Below are positions 7,307 through 13,463 of a DNA stretch of 15,877 bases, piece by piece. The notes beneath the pieces were generated by a model, which was given only the letters and a program-made list of their open reading frames with translations, was not told the origin of the DNA and ran no database searches. Position numbers and translations under genes: made by a program. The DNA is taken from NCBI GenBank assembly GCA_003565095.1, contig PXDI01000219.1, positions 1 to 15,877 on the forward strand. Direction: 5' to 3'. This DNA comes from PVC group bacterium. GTDB taxonomy: Bacteria; Verrucomicrobiota; Kiritimatiellia; UBA8416; PXDI01. Numbering within the stretch: position 1 is the first letter of the stretch; each line of letters starts with the position of its first letter.

Positions 7307-7627
7307 ATGAATAGTGATGAATTAAACGCGCGGGCAAAGATAATGAAGGCGCTGGCCAGTCCGGTACGACTTAAGATTGTTGATGAACTCAGTCGCGGCG
7401 AAAAGTGTCTGTGTGAGCTTTTACCGTTATTCATAATGAATAAATCAACACTTTCACGGCATATGGCGGAATTGCGCAATGTCGGGATCGTGTCAGAAAG
7501 GCGGGAAGGTGCGAGAACTTATTTCAAGTTGCAAACTCCCTGCATTTTAAGCATTTTTGATTGCACCATGGGGGTAATCAAAGCCGAAGCGCAACGGCAT
7601 AGTAAGATTACCGGGAATCCGCGATAA
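7307..7627 (+). CDS. arsR: ArsR/SmtB family transcriptional repressor (copy 1)
   Basis: 106 residues, a single winged-helix domain. ALASPVRLKIVDELSRGEKCLCELLPLF carries the CxC pair (C34, C36) used by ArsR proteins for As(III); STLSRHMAEL (47-56) is the recognition helix, and IVSERREGARTYFKL is the wing. Extra cysteines C79 and C86 near the C-terminus could complete a three-thiolate site. No clear ribosome binding site precedes the ATG. It faces away from the permease/ArsFG genes and leads into the DGC and lipoprotein genes, so it probably controls one or both arms. The sequence differs clearly from the second ArsR at 10484, implying different operators or inducers. Confidence 0.88.
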   Translation: MNSDELNARAKIMKALASPVRLKIVDELSRGEKCLCELLPLFIMNKSTLSRHMAELRNVGIVSERREGARTYFKLQTPCILSIFDCTMGVIKAEAQRHSKITGNPR

Positions 7628-7787
7628 GGGTTGTGAAGAATCAAAACAGATGGGATGAGAGCGGCAAACGACTACAGCGAAGACTACGAAGGATGAATGA
7701 GAAATCTGTCCTGTGAGCCGTAGCCGTCGACCGAAAAACCTACGTATAAATTTGACAGGCCAGTCTGCTAACGAAAGGAGTGCAGGT

Positions 7788-8168
7788 ATGAGTGAACAGA
7801 GTAGTGCATGTGCATGTGGAATGGCGCCGAAACTGATTTTTGCATGTTCAGGAGCGGCGGATGTCGGGGCGGTGGCTGATCAGGCGGCGCGTAAGCTGAC
7901 CCGTGACGGGGCAGGGAGAATGTTCTGTACCGCCGGTATCGGCGGGCGGGTTTCCGGCATTATGGAAACCACCAGATCCGCCGCGCGGATTCTGGCAATT
8001 GACGGCTGCCCGTTGAATTGCGTCAAACTGAGTCTCGATGAGGCCGGCTTTGATAAATATGAACATCTGCAGCTTGCCGGTCTCGGGATGGTGAAAGGCC
8101 AGACCCCGCCGGTACAGGAGGCCATTGACAAGGCCGCCGCCGCAGGCGCTGAAATGCTGAAGTGCTGA
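7788..8168 (+). CDS. DGC-domain putative metal-binding protein
   Basis: 126 residues, soluble. It matches the DGC-domain family ('putative zinc-binding protein'): FACSGAADVG (C20), FCTAGIGG (C47), then AIDGCPLNCVK (D72-G73-C74 and C78), and GLGMVKG. A cysteine-rich N-terminus CACG (C8, C10) and a C-terminal Cys126 give eight or so potential thiolate ligands. I start it at 7788, where GGAG lies 7 nt before the ATG. The longer frame beginning at 7713 has no such site and adds basic non-family residues. Biochemical function is not established for the family. Its frequent company with arsR, small thioredoxins and permeases, seen again here, suggests binding or transfer of a thiophilic ion. Confidence 0.85.
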   Translation: MSEQSSACACGMAPKLIFACSGAADVGAVADQAARKLTRDGAGRMFCTAGIGGRVSGIMETTRSAARILAIDGCPLNCVKLSLDEAGFDKYEHLQLAGLGMVKGQTPPVQEAIDKAAAAGAEMLKC

Positions 8169-8214
8169 AGCCCGCCGGGCTTGCGTAAGGTTCAATGTAA
8201 TACAAAGGAACAGA

Positions 8215-9228
8215 ATGACAAAGATTAATCAGAATTTATGCAGGGTGCTGCCGGTTGCGATGTTGAGTTTGTTATTGATCAGCTGCGGCGGAGGAAATGA
8301 TCCTGTTGATGGGGCAGCGGCGCCGGCACCTGCCGCGGCGACTGAAACGATCGCTGTGGCAGCGGTTCCGGCACCGGAACTGCCGCCGGATGCCCCGCTG
8401 CTGGCGGAAACCTATCCGGTGCTGTCATCGGGTCCGCTGAAGTTTGCGCGGCTTGCCGAACTTGAGCCGGGCTATCTGTTGCATACTGAAGGGCTGCTGA
8501 TCACGCAGGATGACCTGGCACGCGAAATAGCCGCCCTCCCGCCGCAGTTCAGGGAAGAAATGCAGAAAAATGCGTTTTTTATCGTGGAACAAAGGGCAAC
8601 GCATGCATTGTTGATGAATGAAGCCCGCCGTCAAGCCGAAGGCAGTATGCCCCGTGGTGATGATGCGCTCTTGCAGGCCTACCTTGAAAAGATTGTCGAG
8701 GATGTCGCTGTTGATGATGAAGATATCGCGCAATTTTATGAAGATAACCGTGATATGGTCGGCGGTGCTGCGCTGGAGCAGGTCACCCCGCAGATCCGGC
8801 AGCATCTGCTGCAGCAGAAAAAGCAGCATATGATTGAAGATTATGTGATGAATCTGGGGCGTGACCGGGAAATCGGCGTTGCGGCGGATTGGGCGGCACA
8901 GCAGGCGGCATATGCGCTGGATAATCCGATCGATCAGGCGCGCGCCAGCGGAATGCCGACGGTGGCCTCTTTCGGAGCCGACACTTGCCGCCCATGCCAG
9001 ATGATGAAGCCGACCCGCGAGGCAATTCAAGAAGAGTATGCCGGAAAGCTCAACATGGTTTATGTGCATGTCAACATCGACCAGATTCTGGCCACGCGCT
9101 ATGGCGTGCGCGGTATTCCTTTTACCGTGTTTTTTGATGCCGAAGGCAACCGCATTCACGAACAGGCCGGACTGATGACCAAAGAACAGATTCTGCCCTG
9201 GCTGGAAAAAAGCGGCGTCGATATCTGA
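8215..9228 (+). CDS. Lipoprotein with SurA-like N-domain and C-terminal thioredoxin domain
   Basis: 337 residues. The signal peptide ends in a lipobox LISC with Cys24 as lipidation site, followed by an Ala/Pro-rich linker (~28-65). Residues ~80-225 resemble the chaperone N-domain of SurA/PpiC proteins: a TEGLLITQDDLAREIAALPP start, EQRATHALLMNEARRQ, a DEDIAQFYEDN helix and TPQIRQHLLQQKK. No parvulin isomerase domain is present. Residues ~245-337 form a thioredoxin domain with CRPC (C258, C261) and GIPFTVFFD carrying the cis-proline. It is probably anchored facing the periplasm, where it could reduce or carry cysteines. The start has AAGGA 6 nt upstream. It lies 46 nt behind the DGC gene and is likely in the same transcript. 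A short hairpin AAGCCC/GGGCTT (8168-8182) sits between them without a T-tract. Confidence 0.75.
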   Translation: MTKINQNLCRVLPVAMLSLLLISCGGGNDPVDGAAAPAPAAATETIAVAAVPAPELPPDAPLLAETYPVLSSGPLKFARLAELEPGYLLHTEGLLITQDDLAREIAALPPQFREEMQKNAFFIVEQRATHALLMNEARRQAEGSMPRGDDALLQAYLEKIVEDVAVDDEDIAQFYEDNRDMVGGAALEQVTPQIRQHLLQQKKQHMIEDYVMNLGRDREIGVAADWAAQQAAYALDNPIDQARASGMPTVASFGADTCRPCQMMKPTREAIQEEYAGKLNMVYVHVNIDQILATRYGVRGIPFTVFFDAEGNRIHEQAGLMTKEQILPWLEKSGVDI

Positions 9229-9561
9229 TTACCGTGACAAGACCAAATCAAGGGTCTTCCGAAGAATCTGTGGGTAGATTGTTGTTGTCTGGGGTAGCCG
9301 CATCAGCCGCACCTGTGCCCGTCGTTGAAAGTGAATCGGGTAAGGGTAGCCGAGTAAGGGTGTCGGGTAAGTGTTTCAGTCATCACGCACACTTCCATGT
9401 GCAATTGGCGCAGCTTTCGGCAGGCCTCCAAATCATCAACAGCAATTTATACCTTCTCTGCTGAAACCTGAAACCCGCCGCCTGAAACCTTTACCATACA
9501 GTGTCCGGTGTAACCGACGAAGTGTTTGCAAAGTGCCGGCATTTGTTTTACCTTTATAGTC
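9229..9561. repeat. Gene-free stretch with degenerate GTAAGG and exact CTGAAAC heptamer repeats
   Basis: No gene is supported. Around 9338-9374, GGTAAG-like hexamers recur (GGGTAAGG, GAGTAAGG, GGGTAAG), related in word content to the hexamer repeats at 4442 and 6205. At 9461-9495 five heptamers stand in exact phase: CTGAAAC 9461-9467, CTGAAAC 9468-9474, CCGCCGC 9475-9481, CTGAAAC 9482-9488, CTTTACC 9489-9495. Confidence 0.6.
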
Positions 9562-9891
9562 ATGATAGAGCTGATAGATAACAACAGAGAAAACTTAGCG
9601 AAACTGTGCCGGCGTTACAGGGTAAAGCGGCTTGACCTTTTCGGTTCAGCGGTAGCGGGAAATTTTGATCCGATAAAGAGCGATCTGGATTTTATTATCG
9701 AATTTGAGGATCGCCGTGAATCGGGCATTCTTGAGCGTTATCTTGATTTTGCCAGAGCACTGGAAGAACTCTTTGGTCGGCATGTTGACCTTTTGACCCC
9801 GCGTTCCATCAAAAATCCGTTCTTCATGGACAACGTTAATAGAAGCAGGATGAATCTTTATGACAGAAATATTCAAGCAGCGTATTCATGA
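9562..9891 (+). CDS. mntA: MntA-type nucleotidyltransferase antitoxin
   Basis: 109 residues, a minimal nucleotidyltransferase. LFGSAVAGNFDPIKSDLDF (about 31-49) is the GSx(n)DxD catalytic signature of the MNT family, and HVDLLTP supplies the third acidic residue on the later strand. MntA antitoxins are known to AMPylate and silence HEPN-type RNase toxins encoded directly downstream, which is the arrangement here (32-nt overlap with the HepT gene). I take the ATG at 9562; an in-frame start at 9526 adds residues unlike the family. No good ribosome binding site is visible. The active-site motif is intact, unlike the broken toxin partner. Confidence 0.85.
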   Translation: MIELIDNNRENLAKLCRRYRVKRLDLFGSAVAGNFDPIKSDLDFIIEFEDRRESGILERYLDFARALEELFGRHVDLLTPRSIKNPFFMDNVNRSRMNLYDRNIQAAYS

Positions 9892-10199
9892 TGCTGTAAA
9901 CGCATGTCAAGCGATTCTGAATTTTACAGAGGCGGCGGCATTTGATGACTATTCAGAAAACCTCATGTTGCGCTCTGCTGTAGAAAAGGCAGTTTGAAAT
10001 ATTGGGGGAAGCCTTAAACCGGGCAAATGAAGAAAGGCCTGATTTAGCAGAGCAGATTCCCGACATTCCGCGGATCGTCGGTATGCGTAATCGTATTATT
10101 CACGGTTATGATTCGGTCGATGACGAGATCGTCTGGGATGCAATTCATAATAACATTCCCTCATTGCTCGCTGGTTTGTGTAAAAGTCTTCCGGTGTAA
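9860..10199 (+). pseudogene. hepT: HepT/HEPN (DUF86) toxin gene with a single-base frameshift
   Basis: Two pieces in different frames reconstruct one DUF86/HepT protein of about 112 residues. Part one runs 9860-9997: it begins MTEIFKQRIHDAV, ends MLRSAVEKAV and then meets TGA. Part two runs about 9990-10199 and contains QFEILGEALNRANEERPDLA, then RNRIIHGYDSVDDEIVWDAI. The family reads LRSAVEKQFEILGEAL without interruption, and removing one G from the GG at 9988-9989 restores exactly this. The RX4H RNase motif (RNRIIH) lies after the shift, so the product from the first start lacks it. This is either a disabling mutation, a sequencing or assembly error, or, less likely, a +1 frameshift event. 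The TTG at 10002 has no ribosome binding site, so part two is not a separate gene. Confidence 0.82.
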
Positions 10200-10280
10200 A
10201 CTCCATCAATGCAGCAAGCGCTGTCGCAATGGAGCAGCTATTATGTAACTTACTATGTCACTGGTAATATTGCATTGTCT

Positions 10281-10332
10281 GTAGGGATGCCCCTGGCCAG
10301 AGGGGCGGCCCAAGGGCCTGGCCCGCCCCTAC
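10281..10332. repeat. GC-rich imperfect palindrome
   Basis: A roughly 52-nt element is bounded by GTAGGG (10281-10286) and CCCTAC (10327-10332). The inner arms AGGGGCGGCC (10301-10310) and GGCCCGCCCCT (10320-10330) pair with one bulge. It sits in the otherwise AT-richer gap between the broken hepT gene and the ars promoter and differs sharply in base composition. It resembles the GTAGGGGCG-type palindromic intergenic repeats common in many environmental genomes. It could also act as a hairpin limiting read-through into the ars operon, but no T-tract is present. Confidence 0.6.
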
Positions 10333-10384
10333 CGACGTCTACGCTCAAGGCAAGACTTTTGAGAATTACGCCAAATAATAACCG

Positions 10385-10413
10385 TTGACAGCGCGTCCGC
10401 GCTTTCCTATATT
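10385..10413 (+). promoter_or_regulatory. Sigma70-type promoter of the arsR-acr3-arsC operon
   Basis: TTGACA at 10385-10390 and TATATT at 10408-10413 are separated by exactly 17 nt. The -35 is a perfect consensus match and the -10 has five of six bases. It lies 71 nt upstream of the arsR start, the right distance and orientation, and the -10 overlaps the operator palindrome described next. Confidence 0.75.
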
Positions 10414-10429
10414 TCGCCATATAACGAAA
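10412..10429 (+). promoter_or_regulatory. ArsR operator palindrome
   Basis: TTTCG (10412-10416) and CGAAA (10425-10429) flank an 8-nt centre, CCATATAA, whose middle ATAT is itself symmetric. The 18-nt site is palindromic at all but the two CC/AA positions. AT-rich dyads of this kind are usual ArsR/SmtB sites. It overlaps the end of the -10 and the expected transcription start, so binding of the ArsR encoded just downstream would block initiation until arsenite releases it. Confidence 0.65.
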
Positions 10430-10483
10430 CCAGAAGCAAGGCGCGCCGGTAAGCGCAGAGTATCGTCTTTATTCAGGAGGCTT

Positions 10484-10861
10484 ATGAGCAATACTGCGGT
10501 TCGTTCAATTCTCCAGGTGACAAAAGCGCTGGCGGATCTGCAGCGGGTCAGGGTGCTGATGCTGCTGCAAGGAGGAGAGTTGTGTGTTTGCCAGATAGTG
10601 GAGGTGCTGGGGTTGGCCCCGTCGACGGTATCAAAGCATCTTTCAATCCTTGCTGCCGCCAACCTTGTTATTTCCCGCAAGGATGGCCGCTGGGCATATT
10701 ACCGGCTGCCGGAAGGGGCGGCCGCGGTGGCCGTTGCTCCGGTGTTGGAGTGGTTGTTCCGCTCACTGAAAAACGACAAATTCATTAAACAGGACAAACA
10801 AAAGTTAAAGAGCGTGGTTGCCTGCGATCCGGAAGATTTATGCAGACGGCGCCGGGGATGA
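10484..10861 (+). CDS. arsR: ArsR family arsenic-responsive repressor (copy 2)
   Basis: 125 residues. It contains the canonical As(III) motif GELCVCQIVEVLGL (C34, C36), the recognition helix APSTVSKHLSIL (45-56) and the wing LVISRKDGRWAYYRL. AGGAGG lies 3 nt before the ATG at 10484. The frame is open back to a TTG at 10385, but that codon is inside the -35 box and so cannot be the start. It is the first gene of arsR-acr3-arsC, transcribed from the promoter at 10385-10413, which carries a matching dyad, so autoregulation is very likely. The basic tail CRRRRG is unusual but harmless to the call. Confidence 0.93.
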   Translation: MSNTAVRSILQVTKALADLQRVRVLMLLQGGELCVCQIVEVLGLAPSTVSKHLSILAAANLVISRKDGRWAYYRLPEGAAAVAVAPVLEWLFRSLKNDKFIKQDKQKLKSVVACDPEDLCRRRRG

Positions 10862-10888
10862 GGGGCATAAGCAAAGGAGAAACGGGAA

Positions 10889-11995
<1,107 letters not shown>

Positions 11996-11998
11996 AGC

Positions 11999-12448
11999 AT
12001 GGCGAAAAAGATTAAAATATTATTTCTCTGCACGGGTAACTCGTGCCGCAGCCAGATGGCGGAAGGCTGGGCGCGTAAACTGAAGAGTGCTGAAATCGAG
12101 GCATATTCAGCCGGGATTGAGACGCATGGGCTCAACCCGCATGCGGTCAAGGTGATGGCGGAAGCCGGGGTGGATATTTCCGCCCACGAATCCAAAACCA
12201 CCGATGCGGTGAAAGATATTCCGTTTGATTATGTTGTCACGGTCTGCGGTCATGCGAATGAAACCTGTCCGATGTGGTTGAGCGGCTCGGCCAAGGTGCT
12301 CCATGTCGGTTTTGACGATCCGCCGGCTCTGGCACGTGAACTGGCGGAAAGCGGCGCGGACGAACACGCTCAGCTTGATTGCTACCGTCGCGTGCGGGAT
12401 GAAATCAAAACCTTTGTGGAAAAGCTGCCCGGCAACCTGCCGGGGTGA
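11999..12448 (+). CDS. arsC: Arsenate reductase, thioredoxin-coupled type
   Basis: 149 residues, low-molecular-weight phosphatase fold. The P-loop CTGNSCRS begins at Cys11. The two further redox cysteines are C83 (TVCGHA) and C90 (TCPMW), spaced as in the Staphylococcus-type enzyme that relays a disulfide to thioredoxin. FDDPPA (105-110) carries the general-acid aspartate. It reduces arsenate to arsenite for export by Acr3. It starts 3 nt after the acr3 stop, with AAGGGG nearby as ribosome binding site. A 7-bp hairpin CCCGGCA/TGCCGGG (12428-12444) overlaps the last codons but is not followed by a T-tract, so read-through into the iron genes cannot be excluded. Confidence 0.95.
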   Translation: MAKKIKILFLCTGNSCRSQMAEGWARKLKSAEIEAYSAGIETHGLNPHAVKVMAEAGVDISAHESKTTDAVKDIPFDYVVTVCGHANETCPMWLSGSAKVLHVGFDDPPALARELAESGADEHAQLDCYRRVRDEIKTFVEKLPGNLPG

Positions 12449-12475
12449 GTAACCGCATTCCCTCCATAAAAAAGA

Positions 12476-12509
12476 TTGACTCGGGAAAGAATGTTTGATT
12501 ACATAAACA
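12476..12509 (+). promoter_or_regulatory. Candidate promoter and operator of the dtxR-feoAB operon
   Basis: TTGACT (12476-12481), 17 nt, then TTACAT (12499-12504) gives a plausible sigma70 pair just before the regulator gene. TGTTT (12492-12496) and AAACA (12505-12509) form a dyad with an 8-nt centre that covers the -10. That position suits autorepression by the metal-loaded DtxR-family protein. It is a small dyad and the -10 is weak, so confidence is moderate. Confidence 0.5.
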
Positions 12510-12512
12510 ATT

Positions 12513-12971
12513 ATGCAGTCAAAAAAGACAGAGCATGTCAGTGCCAAGCTTGAGGATTACCTTGAGGCGATCCTGTCATTGTCACAGGAGCGCGGTGCCG
12601 CGCGGGTACGAGATATTGCGGAGCGGGTCGGCGTTCATAAATCCACAGTAACGGCGGCACTGAAGGCGCTCGGAGCCCAGGGGTTGGTTAATTATGCTCC
12701 TTATGAACTGGTGACTTTGACTGCTGAAGGCGCGCGGGTGGCCAGTGATGTTACCCGCCGCCATTCAATTATCCGGCATTTTCTCGAAGATGTATTGCAG
12801 GTTGAGCACACCGTTGCAGAGGAAACTGCGTGCCGGATGGAGCATGTGATGGATGAACTCGTGCTGCAGCGCCTGGGGCTCTTTGCTGAGTTTATGAGTG
12901 CCAGTCCGGCAATTAAGTCTGACTGGGAAAAGCGTTTTACCGCATTTGTGAGGAAACATGATCAGTCTTAG
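12513..12971 (+). CDS. DtxR/MntR family metal-dependent repressor
   Basis: 152 residues: N-terminal winged helix (about 11-75, recognition helix HKSTVTAALKAL) and a metal-binding/dimerisation domain (about 76-145); no SH3 domain. Candidate metal ligands are D15 and E18 in LEDYLEAI, H84 in RRHSIIRHF, and C107, E110, H111 in ACRMEH. The C-x-x-E-H triplet matches the DtxR/IdeR primary site and leans toward Fe(II), while the D at the first position is MntR-like. The next two genes are feoA (14-nt overlap) and feoB, so it most likely represses ferrous iron uptake when iron is sufficient. No strong ribosome binding site is seen before the ATG. Confidence 0.9.
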   Translation: MQSKKTEHVSAKLEDYLEAILSLSQERGAARVRDIAERVGVHKSTVTAALKALGAQGLVNYAPYELVTLTAEGARVASDVTRRHSIIRHFLEDVLQVEHTVAEETACRMEHVMDELVLQRLGLFAEFMSASPAIKSDWEKRFTAFVRKHDQS

Positions 12972-13185
12972 TAAAGCAAAGCAAGGGGACTTGGTTGTAA
13001 TCAAGAAGATAGAAGGCGGCGGGGCAATGGTGCACCGCATGGCCGAAATGGGTTTGCGCACCGGAGTGCAGGTGAAAGTGGTGCGGATGTGCGGTCCGGC
13101 TATTCTTGAATTGCAGGGGCATCGTGTGATTGTCGGCCGCGGCATGGTCGAGCGTGTAATGGTTGAGAAGCAGACTGAAGACTGA
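12958..13185 (+). CDS. feoA: FeoA, ferrous iron transport accessory protein
   Basis: 75 residues, one SH3-like beta-barrel. The pattern LSKAKQGDLVVIKKI, then MAEMGLRTGVQVKVVR and VGRGMVERVMV, is typical of FeoA, a small cytoplasmic partner of FeoB. GAGGAAAC directly precedes the start, and the gene overlaps the dtxR-family gene by 14 nt. The last residues, QTED plus the stop, are written in AGACTGA repeat sequence that continues into the following spacer, so the repeat has supplied the 3' end of the gene. Confidence 0.93.
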   Translation: MISLSKAKQGDLVVIKKIEGGGAMVHRMAEMGLRTGVQVKVVRMCGPAILELQGHRVIVGRGMVERVMVEKQTED

Positions 13186-13463
13186 AGACGGGAAGGTGTT
13201 AGGTGTTAGGGATTAGGGGTTAGTTTCGGATGTCTCTGAAACTTTGTCGCGAGCTTTGTCGCAAGCTTTGTCGACCTGAAGCAGAATGGAGACGAGACCA
13301 CTGAAGACCGAAGACGGGAAGGTGTTAGGTGTTAGGGATTAGAGGTTAGTTTCGGATGTCTCTGAAACTTTGTCGCGAGCTTTGTCGCAAGCTTTGTCGA
13401 CCTGAAGCAGAATGGAGACGAGACCACTGAAGACCGAAGACGGGAGACTGAAGACTAAAGACC
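13174..13463 (+). repeat. Tandemly duplicated 126-bp composite repeat between feoA and feoB
   Basis: Two near-identical 126-nt units (13184-13309, 13310-13435) and the start of a third (13436 onward). Each contains GTGTTAG, GTGTTAG, GGATTAG and GGGTTAG (13196-13223 in unit 1; unit 2 differs by one base, GAGGTTAG) and three CTTTGTCG dodecamers (13242-13277). An AGACTGA/CTGAAGA heptamer run joins the units; at 13427-13461 the run is CTGAAGA, CCGAAGA, CGGGAGA, CTGAAGA, CTAAAGA in exact phase, ending 2 nt before the feoB ATG. The same module order occurs at 241-358 on the other strand. The near identity of the units indicates a recent duplication. Confidence 0.92.

Noticed and set aside
7713..7787. 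Longer start for the DGC gene
   Set aside because: The additional 25 residues are basic and unlike the family, while the ATG at 7788 has a good ribosome binding site.
9234..9464. 76-codon open frame after the lipoprotein gene
   Set aside because: It is composed partly of GGTAAG repeat sequence, has no ribosome binding site, and the product has no protein-like features.
10002..10199. Independent small gene starting at TTG
   Set aside because: It is the C-terminal half of HepT/DUF86; no ribosome binding site precedes it and the matching N-terminal half is directly upstream in another frame.
12428..12444. Terminator after arsC
   Set aside because: The 7-bp GC stem overlaps the last codons and has no following T-tract.
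13196..13223. Telomere-like TTAGGG sequence
   Set aside because: The true unit is a 7-nt GTGTTAG/GGGTTAG, not a 6-nt TTAGGG array, and it lies between two bacterial genes.
13242..13277. CRISPR-like direct repeats (CTTTGTCG every 12 nt)
   Set aside because: Units are contiguous 12-mers without spacers of unique sequence, and no cas genes are nearby.
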